DNA of 64,000 nucleotides from the NCBI GenBank assembly GCA_900548855.1, contig URMF01000004.1, positions 48,556 to 112,555 of the forward strand. The letters run 5' to 3'. The DNA comes from an uncultured Eubacteriales bacterium. GTDB taxonomy: Bacteria; Bacillota; Clostridia; Lachnospirales; Lachnospiraceae. Below are positions 34,634 to 45,200 of this stretch, piece after piece; positions within the stretch are counted from its first letter, which is position 1; each line of letters opens with the position of its first letter. The notes below the pieces were generated by a model. The model was not told where the DNA came from and did not search any database. It was given only the letters and a program-made list of their open reading frames with translations. Both the position numbers and the translations under genes were made by a program.

Positions 34634-35575
34634 ATGATTAAAATTTATCGTACAGAAAACAGTAAAATTAGAGAAGAGCATGCCTTTGAACCCGGTTCCT
34701 GGATTCAGCTTACAGACCCCAGCATAGACGAGCTGGAGTTGATTTCAAAGCGGTTTGAAATTGATATCGCCGATGTCCGCGCCGCTATGGATGCGGATGA
34801 GAGTTCCCGTGTGGAGCTGGAGGATGATTATACTCTTATCCTGGTGGATATTCCGATTATTGAGATTCGTAATGATCAGAAGGCGTATACGGCGATTCCT
34901 TTGGGTATTCTTCTGCTGGATGATTACCTGATTACCATTTGTGCAGAGGAAACGCCGGTTTTACAGTATTTTGTGAACTCTACCGTAAGAGAATTCAGCA
35001 CGAAAAAGCAGATGCGTTTTGTCTATCAGATTTTATATAGAACCTGTATGGTGTATCAGTTGTATCTGCGGACAATTGATAACAAGCGGACTGAGATTGA
35101 AGAACGTGCCCAGGAGGATATGAAGGAGGAGGATTTGGTAACGCTGCACGAGCTGGAATCCAATCTTGTATATTTTGCCACTTCATTGAGAGCAAATGGG
35201 GCAGTGATAGACCGGTTATCCAGATACAGCCGTGTACGCCAGTTTCCGGAAGATAAGGATTTGTTAGATGATGTCAAGGTGGAAAACGGACAGGCGATTG
35301 AGATGACAACCATTTATCGCGATATTATTCATGGTACAAGGGAGCTGCTGTCAAATATTATAGATATACGCCTTAACAGTGTCATGAAATATCTGGCGGT
35401 AATTACCATTGTCATGGCTATTCCGGATATTATTTCCGGTTTCTATGGAATGAATGTGGATGAGAGATGGGTACCTCTTCAAAGTACTCCATTTGGATTT
35501 GGCATTATCTGTGTTATGACGGTTGTGATATGTATAATTGTGCTTAAGGTTTTGAAAAAAAAGAAGATGCTGTAA
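34634..35575 (+). CDS. corA: CorA family divalent-metal (Mg2+/Co2+) transporter
   Basis: The 313-residue protein has a long cytoplasmic alpha/beta-plus-helix domain and two C-terminal membrane helices. The loop after the first carries GFYGMN, the GMN selectivity signature of CorA channels. They import Mg2+ as pentamers. The positively charged C-terminus (KVLKKKKML) is typical. ATG 34634 follows ATGGAGGCATGAAAG. Confidence 0.93.
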   Translation: MIKIYRTENSKIREEHAFEPGSWIQLTDPSIDELELISKRFEIDIADVRAAMDADESSRVELEDDYTLILVDIPIIEIRNDQKAYTAIPLGILLLDDYLITICAEETPVLQYFVNSTVREFSTKKQMRFVYQILYRTCMVYQLYLRTIDNKRTEIEERAQEDMKEEDLVTLHELESNLVYFATSLRANGAVIDRLSRYSRVRQFPEDKDLLDDVKVENGQAIEMTTIYRDIIHGTRELLSNIIDIRLNSVMKYLAVITIVMAIPDIISGFYGMNVDERWVPLQSTPFGFGIICVMTVVICIIVLKVLKKKKML

Positions 35576-35586
35576 GAAGGATATAT

Positions 35587-35632
35587 AAAAACCTTCTATC
35601 TTATCCAGTTGGGAAAGATAGAAGGTTTTTTG
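35587..35632. terminator. Bidirectional terminator between corA and the cyclophilin gene
   Basis: AAAACCTTCTATCTT (35587-35601) pairs with AAGATAGAAGGTTTT (35615-35629); A and T runs flank both sides, suiting two convergent genes. Confidence 0.88.
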
Positions 35633-35634
35633 AG

Positions 35635-36153
35635 TTAGCATTTTTCTGGTTCGGGATATTCCTCTCCGAAGGTTTCTACGGTTATGGATTTGATTTTCTG
35701 TTCCTGCATAGGTTTATCATAATAATCGGTCTCAACACAGGCAATTTTATCTACGATGTCTAACCCTTCTGTCACTTTTCCAAATGCAGCATACTGTCCG
35801 TCTAAATGTGGGGAGGTTTTGTGCATAATAAAAATCTGTGAACCTGCAGAATCCGGGTCCATGGCGCGTGCCATGGATAAAACACCAGGTGTATGCTTTA
35901 AATTGTTTTCAAAACCGTTCATTGAGAATTCTCCCTTAATGCTGTAGCCGGGACCGCCCATTCCGGTTCCCTCCGGGCATCCTCCCTGAATCATAAAGCC
36001 CTTGATGACACGGTGGAAAATTAAGCCGTCATAATAGCCCTTATTTACAAGGGAGATAAAATTGTTTACAGTATTTGGAGCAATATCCGGATAAAGCTCC
36101 GCCTTCATGATATCACCATTTTCCATAGTAATCGTTACGATTGGATTTGCCAT
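35635..36153 (-). CDS. Cyclophilin-type peptidyl-prolyl cis-trans isomerase
   Basis: The 172-residue single-domain cyclophilin catalyses proline isomerisation in the cytoplasm (no signal peptide). Key segments are FHRVIKGFMIQGG (catalytic Arg and Phe/Met/Gln), AGSQIFIM and LDGQYAAFGKVTEGLD. ATG 36153 on the minus strand follows GAAAGGATATAGAATT; a start 15 codons upstream is less likely. It is a single-gene unit converging on corA. Confidence 0.94.
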   Translation of the reverse strand: MANPIVTITMENGDIMKAELYPDIAPNTVNNFISLVNKGYYDGLIFHRVIKGFMIQGGCPEGTGMGGPGYSIKGEFSMNGFENNLKHTPGVLSMARAMDPDSAGSQIFIMHKTSPHLDGQYAAFGKVTEGLDIVDKIACVETDYYDKPMQEQKIKSITVETFGEEYPEPEKC

Positions 36154-36320
36154 AATTCTATATCCTTTCTGTTTTCTAAGATAGGGGTATTTTATCATTT
36201 ATGGTAAATCTTGACAAGACAGAGGATTTTTATACCATGTACGAAAGCTTCCATTTTAATAAATGAAAATTTGTTCAAAAAGTTTTCAGACAGATATAAG
36301 AATGGTTCATAGAATATTAA

Positions 36321-36426
36321 TTGCATTTGTTAAATCAAATCAGTATTATATGGTTATCAGCAATATTTTAATACAAATTAATGAAAGGAGACAGAATGCT
36401 ATATTAAAGAAGGAGGTAATATGTAA
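36321..36426 (+). promoter_or_regulatory. Promoter followed by two micro-ORFs with strong ribosome sites
   Basis: TTGCAT (36321-36326), 17 bases, TATTAT (36344-36349) form a promoter. Downstream AAAGGAG precedes a three-codon frame ATG-CTA-TAT-TAA (36396-36407), and AAGGAGG precedes ATG-TAA (36421-36426), a bare start-stop. They lie in the 484-base region before the FHA gene; their role is unknown. Confidence 0.4.
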
Positions 36427-36478
36427 AAAAGGACGGTCTTAGAAGAGAAAAATTTATACTTTTTGCATAACAATGTAC

Positions 36479-36507
36479 TTGCGTAACCTTTGAGAATCAT
36501 CTATAAT
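36479..36507 (+). promoter_or_regulatory. Promoter of the FHA/PP2C/kinase locus
   Basis: TTGCGT (36479-36484), 17-base spacer and consensus TATAAT (36502-36507), 130 bases before the first start codon. Confidence 0.7.
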
Positions 36508-36637
36508 AAAGATAATTATGCTTAGCATGAATATTTAATTATTATACATACAAAGCACAGCAAAATTGTATTGGAGAGCTGTTTAAAGAAAGGATATTCC
36601 GGGATGGGTATTCTGGCATTTGGAAGGGGAAGTTGTT

Positions 36638-38440
36638 ATGAAAAAGGTAAGCTTCAGAGTAAGGAATTTTGATAAAGAACAGTTTCTGACCTTTAATATT
36701 GACAATGAGGCAGAACTGGATGAGGAGCTTTTGGATTTTTTGGAGGATGAAGAGCCACAGGGGATAGTTCCTGTTATTTTTGAAGATGAGGATGAGGAAT
36801 TTGATACATTTTCCTATAACATTACAGATAAGATTCGTCTGAGTGAGCTCTCTAATCAGGAGATTAATACGGAGATGGTATTGATGGCCATGAGAGGCCT
36901 TGTTCTGGCATTGATTGATATGGCAGAATACAGGATTCCATTGTCATATCTGGTATTACATCGCAATTATATTTATATTGATTCCGACTATAAGGTTGAA
37001 TTTATCTGTATTCCTTTGGAGGATATGCAGGGAGAAGTGGATATCAATCATTTTTTGAGGAGTTTTATTGCCAGCCTTCGGTTTGACCCTTCCGAAAATG
37101 GCGATTATGTTGCCAGAATGCTTACCTTTGTTAATAATTCAGAAATTTTTAATCTGCACAAGCTGCTTATGCTGGTGGAAGATTTGATGAATGACTCGGG
37201 AATCGAGATTCCAGAGGATAATTCTTCTGAAATCTATGCAGATTATCAGGAGGTGGGGTCGGAAAAAGATGCAGTTGACCTTGTGGAGGAACTGGACGAT
37301 TTTGATGAGGAGGATGAGATTTCCATTCATGGACAGTCTGACGAATGGCAGGGTGATACCAGCATTTTGACAAACGAAGCTGCCGGGGAGGAAGACATTC
37401 CGGATGAAGCTGAGCCGGAGGATGATTCTGAAATATTGGAAGAGGCTGAGGAAGAAGCAGAAGTGCCAGCACAGGAGGAAGTGATGGTGGACACTCCAGA
37501 TGAACCGGAGGATAGTCCGGAAGAGGAAACAGAGGCATTCCTGAATGAAGAAGTAAAAGAGGATGAAGAGGAAGAACAGATAGAAGAGACCGAAGCAGAA
37601 GATGTTCAGGCAGATGAAGTTTCAGAAGAGACGGATGAGCCGGAGGAAGAAGCGATATCCACGGAAGAAATGGATAAGGCAGACACTGCAGAATTAAGAG
37701 AGGAAGAACTGCAGCAGGAAGAGGATGCTGCAGATGATGTGGAGGAATCTGACCAGGAAGAAGACGCACAGAATATTGTTGATAAGCTTAAGAAAAAAGG
37801 AATAAAGAAGTCTGCATTTAAAACGAAAGAGGCAACTGTTACCGGTGTGGTAATCCAGGATGAGCTGGATGAGTTTTTAGCAGAGAAGGAAAAGGAAGAG
37901 CAGGAGATTCATCACGAGGAGTCGGGTCTTAAGATTAAGAAAAACATTAAGGTCAGCCGGGCAAGTATTGTTAAGAATACCCAGGAAGAATTAAAGGCGG
38001 CAGAGGCAGCAATTGCAGAAGGGGCTGTAGAAGAACAGGAAGCAGAGACGATAGAGGCAGAGGAGGAAGAGGCGGTAAGCAATTCCATTTTAAGCCAGAC
38101 CATTGGAGCTACAGGTATGTTGAAGGGCGCGCCTGTCCCGAAGGCGAATCCGTATCTGGTTCGTGTGAATACGAACGAAAGGATTATGATAACCAAGCAG
38201 AATTTTAAAATTGGCAAGGCGAGCATGGGTGTAGATTATACTGTGAAGGGAAATAGTGCGGTCAGCCGGATACATGCCATTATTACAAATAAGGATGGTA
38301 TTTATTATGTAAAGGATAATAAATCAACCAATCATACGTTTGTAAATGGCAAAGCAATCGATGACGGGGAGAATGAACTTTTAACTCATGACAGCAAGAT
38401 TGTTTTAGGTGATGAAGAATTCATATTTAAATTGAGATAA
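36638..38440 (+). CDS. FHA-domain protein with N-terminal DUF6382-like domain and acidic linker
   Basis: The 600-residue protein has three parts. Residues 1-200 look like DUF6382, an alpha/beta region including YLVLHRNYIYIDSDYKVEFI that recalls pseudo-kinase folds. Residues ~205-400 are an extremely acidic low-complexity linker (Glu/Asp/Ala/Pro). Residues ~510-600 form a forkhead-associated domain: FKIGKAS, SAVSRIHAII and NKSTNHTFVNGK, with the phosphothreonine-binding Arg, Ser, His and Asn in place. FHA domains bind phosphothreonine peptides, and a Ser/Thr kinase and phosphatase follow. ATG 36638 follows GGAAGGGGAAG; no membrane helix is seen. Confidence 0.87.
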   Translation: MKKVSFRVRNFDKEQFLTFNIDNEAELDEELLDFLEDEEPQGIVPVIFEDEDEEFDTFSYNITDKIRLSELSNQEINTEMVLMAMRGLVLALIDMAEYRIPLSYLVLHRNYIYIDSDYKVEFICIPLEDMQGEVDINHFLRSFIASLRFDPSENGDYVARMLTFVNNSEIFNLHKLLMLVEDLMNDSGIEIPEDNSSEIYADYQEVGSEKDAVDLVEELDDFDEEDEISIHGQSDEWQGDTSILTNEAAGEEDIPDEAEPEDDSEILEEAEEEAEVPAQEEVMVDTPDEPEDSPEEETEAFLNEEVKEDEEEEQIEETEAEDVQADEVSEETDEPEEEAISTEEMDKADTAELREEELQQEEDAADDVEESDQEEDAQNIVDKLKKKGIKKSAFKTKEATVTGVVIQDELDEFLAEKEKEEQEIHHEESGLKIKKNIKVSRASIVKNTQEELKAAEAAIAEGAVEEQEAETIEAEEEEAVSNSILSQTIGATGMLKGAPVPKANPYLVRVNTNERIMITKQNFKIGKASMGVDYTVKGNSAVSRIHAIITNKDGIYYVKDNKSTNHTFVNGKAIDDGENELLTHDSKIVLGDEEFIFKLR

Positions 38441-38495
38441 GTATGCAGGTAATAGAAGTGTATTTCTGTACTGTTATATTGGGTGTTTTAGAATG

Positions 38496-38525
38496 ATATC
38501 GGGCTCCTTTATAGGAGCCCGATAT
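38496..38525 (+). terminator. Strong hairpin between FHA and PP2C genes
   Basis: ATATCGGGCTCC (38496-38507) and GGAGCCCGATAT (38514-38525) pair perfectly over 12 bp. No T-run follows, so it may only reduce read-through or protect RNA ends. Confidence 0.55.
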
Positions 38526-38551
38526 TGATTATAGGGGTGAAGTAGAAGGTT

Positions 38552-39322
38552 ATGGAGATAATTGCATCGTATTATACGGATGTTGGCAGTGTAAAGGAGA
38601 TCAATCAGGATTCCCTTTCTGTCAAGGTGGTAAATTCGCCGAGAGGGAAAATTGTATTTGCACTGGTTTGTGATGGGATGGGAGGGCTGGAACAGGGAGA
38701 GCTGGCAAGTAAGGAGGTTGTGGTAGCATTTAATAACTGGTTTGCAACCCGGTTTGCACAGATGGTGACTGAGAATACCTTTACACAGCAAAGTGTAGAT
38801 GACCAGTGGCAGGATTTGATTGAGACTCTGAACAGCCGTCTGAGTGAGTATGCGGATAATCAGGGAATGATGATGGGGACTACATTGTCGGCTTTATTGA
38901 TATATAAGGGGGATTATTTTATTTGTCATGTGGGCGACAGCCGGATTTATCAGATTACTCAATCGGTAAATCGAATTACGCAGGATCATACACTGGTGGC
39001 AAAGGAGATTGAAATGGGAGTGCTGACAGAGGAGGAAGCACTTGTAGACCCGAGAAGAAGTATCCTTTTGCAATGTGTTGGGGCATCCGGTGTTGTAGAA
39101 CCCCAGTATGAAAGGGGGATAATAACCGGTGAGACCACATTTCTTCTGGCATCAGATGGATTTATCCATATGATATCTGAGGAGGAGATTTATCAGTATT
39201 TCAGACCAGAGGTATTAACAGATAAGGATAAGATTACGGATATCTGTGAAAAAACCACATGTCTGGTTAAGGAACGTGGAGAGAGGGACAATATTACTGT
39301 TATTGCGGTAGTGGTTAAATAA
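38552..39322 (+). CDS. PP2C-family Ser/Thr protein phosphatase
   Basis: The 256-residue soluble phosphatase contains the PP2C metal-site motifs: VGSVKEINQDSL, VCDGMGGLEQGE, GTTLSALLI, CHVGDSRIYQ and a C-terminal ERGERDNITVIAV. It removes phosphate from Ser/Thr using Mn2+/Mg2+ and would reverse the kinase encoded 64 bases downstream. The pair resembles PrpC-PrkC. ATG 38552 follows GGGGTGAAGTAGAAGG. Confidence 0.95.
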   Translation: MEIIASYYTDVGSVKEINQDSLSVKVVNSPRGKIVFALVCDGMGGLEQGELASKEVVVAFNNWFATRFAQMVTENTFTQQSVDDQWQDLIETLNSRLSEYADNQGMMMGTTLSALLIYKGDYFICHVGDSRIYQITQSVNRITQDHTLVAKEIEMGVLTEEEALVDPRRSILLQCVGASGVVEPQYERGIITGETTFLLASDGFIHMISEEEIYQYFRPEVLTDKDKITDICEKTTCLVKERGERDNITVIAVVVK

Positions 39323-39386
39323 GTGTCATGGTAACTGATAAAATTTGAAGGACAGCTGTGTGCATATACTGGTGAGGTGTAAACAT

Positions 39387-41411
39387 ATGACGAGAGTTGG
39401 CACTGTTTTAGGTGGAAAATATGAAATATTGAAAAAAATTGGTCAGGGCGGTATGTCAATTGTTTATCTGGCAATGGATACACATTTGAATAAACAGTGG
39501 GCTGTGAAGGAGATAAAAAAGAGTAAAAAGCAGGATACGAAGACATTGCTTAAAGGGCTCCGCATGGAAGCTAATATTCTGAAAATGGTAGACCATCCAG
39601 TGCTCCCGAGAATCGTGGATATTATTAACTATAAGAGTACCATATTTGTAGTGATGGATTATATAGAAGGGCGGCCTCTGAGTGAAGTGCTTAAGTTAGA
39701 GGGAGCACAGTCACAGGATAAGGTTATCGAATGGGCGAAGGATTTGTGCAGTGCGCTGGATTACCTACATTCCATGAATCCCCCTATTATTTACCGGGAT
39801 ATGAAGCCCTCCAATATTATGCTAAAACCGGATGGCAAAGTAAAGCTGATTGATTTTGGAACAGCAAAGGAATTTGATGTGGAAAGTCTTGCTGATACAA
39901 CTGCACTTGGAACAAGAGGGTATGCAGCCCCGGAACAATTTGGAGATGCAAGAGGACGGGGAATTCACAAGACCGATGCGAGGACGGATATCTATAGTCT
40001 GGGAGCGACACTTTACCATATTCTGACCGGCAAGAATCCCAGTGAACCGCCCTATGTTATTAAGCCAATCAGGAACTGGAACCCGATGTTATCCAGTGGT
40101 TTGGAAAAGATTATTAATAAATGTACCATGCCAAATCCGGAAGACAGATATCAGAATTGTGCGGAACTGATTTATGATTTGGAGCATTATGAGGAGCTGG
40201 ATGATGCGTTTCGGAAAGAATGTTTTCGGAAAATGCGAAGTTTTCTTGTCTGTGCAGCTTTGACGGTCTGTTCGGCGGCGGTAGCGGTTGGTGGGTATAT
40301 TGGAAATGAAAGGGAAAGAAGACAAAATTATGAAAATCTTATCAGTGAGGGCCATGGTTATACCGTTCAAGGAGAATATGAGGAGGCTGCCAGCGCCTAT
40401 GCCACAGCCATTACGGAGGTAGATGGAAGCCGGAATACGGCTTATATGGAATTGATGGATTTATATATCAATTATATGGATGATGCAGAAACAGGCTTGA
40501 GCAGGGTAACGTATTATATTGACCAGGGGTATCAGAATATCGATAAGGATCAGACGCTGCTGCTGAATGTGGCAATGGATTATTTTGATGTATTGAAGGA
40601 TTATAAATCCAGCGCATATTACTTTAATATGCTGGATGAAAAAGAGCATCCCGAGGCAGTATATTATAGTACAATTGCTTTGGCGATGGGAGAATTAAAC
40701 ATTGATTATAATACACTGCTGGATAATCTCAGCCGGTTTGAAACCACAAATGACAGCATGACGGTTTCTGTCAATAAACTGATGAATTATCGCCTGTTGT
40801 GTATCGTATATGCGCGGAATTTAAAACAGATGGATGAGGCGGCACACCGTCTGATTCAGGCAGCGGATAAGGGGATGAAGCTGCTGGAGGAATATGAGGA
40901 CGACAGCATCAAGGCAGAATATTATACAATATACAATCAGTATCTCGCACTGGCATATGAACATTTAGGGGACACCGAGGCAGAGACGGATAGGGATAAG
41001 GCAGTAGAATACTATGACAGGGCATTGGAGTGCTGCGATTTTATTTTGGGAATGGTGTTGGCTGATGATGCAAAAACCATTGGCAGTATTAAGGATTCTG
41101 AATTGCGTGAGGCGAAATACTGCCAGAAGGCAGAGATATATGAAGCGTTAAGGGAATATGATAAGGCATGTGAGGTCTATGAAAAGGCAGAAAAGGAATA
41201 CGATAAGACAAGTATTTCCCTGTATACCGGACATTTATCGCTTCTTTGCAAAATGCAGGAAACGAAGACTACGGATGTGGAGCAGTGGGATTACAATACA
41301 CTGCATACCTTGTATAGAGAGGGAGAAAATGTTCGTGGAATCCAGAATGATTACCGGTGGAAACAACTTACACAAAAGCTTTCTCCGCTGTTTGAGAAGA
41401 ATGGAGGATGA
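39387..41411 (+). CDS. Transmembrane Ser/Thr protein kinase with extracytoplasmic TPR-like region
   Basis: The 674-residue kinase has a complete Hanks-type domain (residues ~8-275): glycine loop IGQGGMSIVYLA, VAIK-type lysine in WAVKEI, catalytic loop IIYRDMKPSN with D138 (YRD, not HRD), DFG at 156-158, activation segment with TTALGTRGY, and AAPEQF. One membrane helix (~285-305) separates it from ~370 residues of helical repeats resembling TPRs (YEEAASAYATAITE; YDKACEVYEKAEKEY). The outer part is therefore a probable protein-interaction sensor rather than PASTA repeats. ATG 39387 follows GGTGAGGTG. No PASTA domains are seen. Confidence 0.92.
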   Translation: MTRVGTVLGGKYEILKKIGQGGMSIVYLAMDTHLNKQWAVKEIKKSKKQDTKTLLKGLRMEANILKMVDHPVLPRIVDIINYKSTIFVVMDYIEGRPLSEVLKLEGAQSQDKVIEWAKDLCSALDYLHSMNPPIIYRDMKPSNIMLKPDGKVKLIDFGTAKEFDVESLADTTALGTRGYAAPEQFGDARGRGIHKTDARTDIYSLGATLYHILTGKNPSEPPYVIKPIRNWNPMLSSGLEKIINKCTMPNPEDRYQNCAELIYDLEHYEELDDAFRKECFRKMRSFLVCAALTVCSAAVAVGGYIGNERERRQNYENLISEGHGYTVQGEYEEAASAYATAITEVDGSRNTAYMELMDLYINYMDDAETGLSRVTYYIDQGYQNIDKDQTLLLNVAMDYFDVLKDYKSSAYYFNMLDEKEHPEAVYYSTIALAMGELNIDYNTLLDNLSRFETTNDSMTVSVNKLMNYRLLCIVYARNLKQMDEAAHRLIQAADKGMKLLEEYEDDSIKAEYYTIYNQYLALAYEHLGDTEAETDRDKAVEYYDRALECCDFILGMVLADDAKTIGSIKDSELREAKYCQKAEIYEALREYDKACEVYEKAEKEYDKTSISLYTGHLSLLCKMQETKTTDVEQWDYNTLHTLYREGENVRGIQNDYRWKQLTQKLSPLFEKNGG

Positions 41412-41414
41412 AAA

Positions 41415-42179
41415 ATGTTTCGAATAATGTTTTTGGCAGGTCTGGCTTTTACCATTCTTTTTCTTCTTTTATCCATTATCCTGTTTGTGAAAAATGATGT
41501 GGCAAAATTAATTGGAGATATCACGGGATGGAATGCGAGACGGGCAATTAAAAAAATTAATACAAGGGGTGCGGAAGAGATTTCGAAGCCCCAGGCAATT
41601 AAGACGGAAGTGAGCAAGGTTCTGGTTCACAGTGTAGATACGACGAATCCGATACATAAAAAACTGGAATTAAAACCAAAACAAAGTATTATGGCGGCAA
41701 TCCACGAGGCACAGGGTAAGCCTGTAGAAGAAGTGTTTCGGGCAGAAGAAGAGATGATTGTCCTGGCGGGGCAGGAGGTTGCTGGTGCAGAAGGGGAAAA
41801 GATGGCGGATGATGAGATTACCGCGATTTTAGGTGAAGAAGATGAAACAACCGTTTTACCGAAAGAGGAAGGAACAGCAGCATCAGGGGAGGAAAATGAG
41901 TTGACGGCAGTACTGGAAGAAGAGGTCACTACGGTATTGGGTGAAGGAGAAGAACTGACTACAGTGCTGGGTGAAGAGCCGACCACAGTACTGAGTGAAG
42001 GGGAAGAGCTGACAGCAGTGCTGGGTGAAGAGCTGACCACAGTATTGGGTGAAGGAGAGGAAGCTACAAGGATGCTTATCGGTGAAGAGAAGCCGCTTCC
42101 GGATATCTTTGAAGTGGAAGACCAGGCAACGGTTGTTCACACAGAGGAAAGTATTGGAGATGAATTTACCGGGGAATAG
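41415..42179 (+). CDS. Membrane-anchored protein with tandem TTVLGE repeats
   Basis: The 254-residue protein has one N-terminal membrane helix (residues ~4-25) followed by basic residues, so the rest should be cytoplasmic. Residues 135-223 hold about nine variants of (T)TVLGE: ITAILGE, ETTVLPK, LTAVLEE, VTTVLGE, LTTVLGE, PTTVLSE, LTAVLGE, LTTVLGE and ATRMLIG, in an acidic background. T-x-x-I/L/V next to acidic residues is a known phosphothreonine context for bacterial Ser/Thr kinases and FHA binding. Its ATG is four bases after the kinase stop. I infer a multisite substrate or scaffold; no homology is known to me. Confidence 0.72.
   Translation: MFRIMFLAGLAFTILFLLLSIILFVKNDVAKLIGDITGWNARRAIKKINTRGAEEISKPQAIKTEVSKVLVHSVDTTNPIHKKLELKPKQSIMAAIHEAQGKPVEEVFRAEEEMIVLAGQEVAGAEGEKMADDEITAILGEEDETTVLPKEEGTAASGEENELTAVLEEEVTTVLGEGEELTTVLGEEPTTVLSEGEELTAVLGEELTTVLGEGEEATRMLIGEEKPLPDIFEVEDQATVVHTEESIGDEFTGE
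41897..42062 (+). repeat. Coding tandem repeat (TTVLGE units)
   Basis: Imperfect DNA repeats such as GAGCTGACCACAGTATTGGG and GAACTGACTACAGTGCTGGG recur at 36- or 18-base spacing inside the gene above. They can expand or contract and vary the number of potential phosphorylation sites. Confidence 0.6.
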
Positions 42180-42240
42180 AAGAATTCTCCGCTGTTAAGG
42201 AAATGGAATAGTGCCGGAGTGACGGAAAGGGGATGGCGTA

Positions 42241-45200
42241 ATGCGCAGCTTGTATTCAATACAGCAAAAGACAATTACATATATAATGACCGCATTACTA
42301 ATCATTAATTTGTTTTCGGGATATACAAAAGGAGCCGTAGTGTCTGCACAGCCAGTCTCCGATTTGAGTGCAGAACAGTCTGTTAGTGGGGAAGCAGATG
42401 TGGCTGCGGTTACCCAAAGTCTGGAAAATGGCATTCGGAACAATGCCAGTGTGCCGGAATATTCGTTAAAGGTTTGTGTAATGTCAGAGAGGAAGCGTTC
42501 AAGTGGCAGTAACGTAGCTGATAAAAGAGTAGTTAAGGTAATTTATGAGGTTGAACAATGGAATTCCAATGAGGCATATACTGCTTATCGTGTTGTAGAG
42601 AAGGACGGAGTAAAGATAGAAGAGGGAGAAATTGCTTTTGATAAATCGGATAGTTCGGGGACAAGGCAGAGGGAAGAAGTTTATAGCATTGCATCCGGAA
42701 ATGACGAAGGAACTTATAATGTTGTCTATTATTTGAAAAAAGGCAGTCAGGAATTAGAGAAACAAACGGCTGAATTTATTTTAGATGAAACAGCGCCAGA
42801 GGTTCAAATTGAAACTTCTTCTTCGGAAGATAATGAGTTTGAAGAAAAGGTTACATATGGAGTGACGGTGACAGAGCAGAATTTTGATGATTGTTCCATT
42901 GTAATTTACGTGGAACGGATAGCAGTAGACGGAAAAAAGGAATATACTTTGTCAAACAAGGATTCGGAATTAATATTTGAAAATGGGAAAAAGACAGAAA
43001 TTGAGTTTGAAGAGGATGGCATTTATACGGTATATACAGTTGCAAAAGACCTGGCAGGCAACGGCAATACTACAGAAGAGACAAAATTTGTTATTGATAA
43101 TACTTCGCCAGAGGTATCCATTACAAATGCAGACGATTATAGTCTGATGGATGGCTTGTCTTTTAATACGGAGCAAGAACTCCTTGTATTAAAATTAGGG
43201 GTAACGGATTTAAGCATGAGTGATAACGCAGAGGATTGTTCCGTTACGTTGATAAAAAATGGTGTAGAGCAGAGTCTTCCGTCTCTTGTATGGAAAAAAG
43301 ATGGTTATACCCAATATACCAATTTATCATTTGATGCGAATGCAGAGGATGGAAGCTATAAGATTATTTTTTATGCAAAAGATAAAAATCCTAAAAATGA
43401 AGGAACAACGCAGACGGCAGAGTTTATAATTGATAATATAGCTCCGGTAATTGCGATAACAGATGTGAAGGTTTCTTATGACAGGCAGGAGGATGAACCG
43501 GTAGAGGTGTTTGCGGAGGAGGGAAAAGACGTCTATTATCTCAACGATGATGCAAGGGTGAGCTTTAAGGTCATAGAACAGAACTGGAGCAGTGCACAGG
43601 TAAATGTACGGACTATGAAGAAGGGAATTGGACAGATAGAACCGCTTTCTCCTCTGCCAATGGAAGAACCGGAGGATATCACGAACCCACAGTGCACTAT
43701 GTCGGTCGTATATACAGATGAGGGAAGATATACAACAGTGATACAGGGTCAGGATGCGGCAGGCAACAAAAGTAACGAACATACCCGTTATTTTGTGATT
43801 GATAAGATGGCTCCGGAATTTCAAATCCAGCGGATGGAGGATGGGAACTGGAGTGATATGGAGAACAATGCGGCTTATAAGGATAAAAACGGTCAGGTGT
43901 TGAGATTTTCCATAAAAGACGAAAATCATAATAAAGACAGTTATCAGATTAAAGTGACAAAGCTTACAGAGAAAAATTCGCGACCGGTTGTCACTATTTT
44001 GGGAAATGATATTGAGTGGCAGGAGGAAGAAGACACCGGAACCATCTACTTTGAGAATAGCAGTTTATTTCGTGAAGAGGGCCGCTATACAGTGGAGATA
44101 ACAGGAAAGGATAAAGCAGGAAACGAGCCGGTAGAAAAGACGGTGGTAACATTTATTGTTGACTGGACGGCTCCGGTAATTACCCAGGCGGCAGGATCCA
44201 ATATAGCAGATGGTGCATATTATGACAGACCGGTGACATTATCTTATACTATCAGGGAATTTAATGTGGATGGAGCCGAGGCATCTATTGAAGTAACAAG
44301 AATCTATGAAGGAAAAACATATCATGAAACAGATGATAAAACGGGAACGCTTATCTTGGATAAAACACAAACACAGTTTTATTATATGTGCAGCAGTCAG
44401 GGACAGTATACAATCAAAATTCGAGCAAAGGACAAAGCGGGTAATGAAGCAAAACAAAAATTGTCAGGTGGAGGACCGGAGGAAGGATATACAATCCACT
44501 TTGTAGTGGATATGGACAGACCGGAGCTGGCTGCCACAGGAGTGAGAAATCAGCAAAAAACAAAGAATCCGGTTACGGTAACTTTCCGGGCAGTTGACCG
44601 GAACCATGATTACAACAGTTATAATATTCATGTGACCAGAAGCAATATGGATGAAGAATTAGAGGCATTTGATATTAAAGGAACAAAATTATCTGTATAT
44701 GATGTGGATGAAACAGGGTGGACAAAAAGTGAATATGCTTCGGATGAACAAAGAAAATTCCTTACGGAACGCAGATTACAATTTTCAAAAGAGGGAATTT
44801 ATGAAATAACCTTTACCGGAACAGACCGTGCCCAAAATGAAGCACAGGAGAAAAAGATAATTTTTTATATTGACCATACGGCACCGCAGATTACGAATAT
44901 CCGGTATTCTGATGTAAATGGTCTGATTTGGGAGCGGTATCACAACATATATAGTAATAAGGCGATTATGGTGGAATTTTCGGTGAAGGATATGGTGACT
45001 GGTGTAAATGACCAGAGGGTATCTGTCCGAGTCGGGAAAGCACAGGACCCGATGGCAGATACATCGCTGTTCATAGCCCATAAATCAGCAGGTAACCGGT
45101 ATTATGTCTATGTTCCTACCGATTTGAGAGTGAATGAATTTGACAGTCCGATTACAATCCGGGCAGAGGATGTTCTCGGTAATGCGAACAATATAACCTC

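Noticed and set aside
37167..37769. Minus-strand Pro/Leu-rich frame of 200 codons
   Set aside because: It is the antisense of the acidic linker of the FHA protein; composition follows from GAA/GAG codons.
41627..42040. Ser/Val-rich minus-strand frame opposite the TTVLGE repeats
   Set aside because: Product of the repeat on the opposite strand; no independent signals.
43327..43929. Minus-strand frame of 200 codons in the Ig-like gene
   Set aside because: Antisense shadow of a well-supported repeat protein; no start signal.
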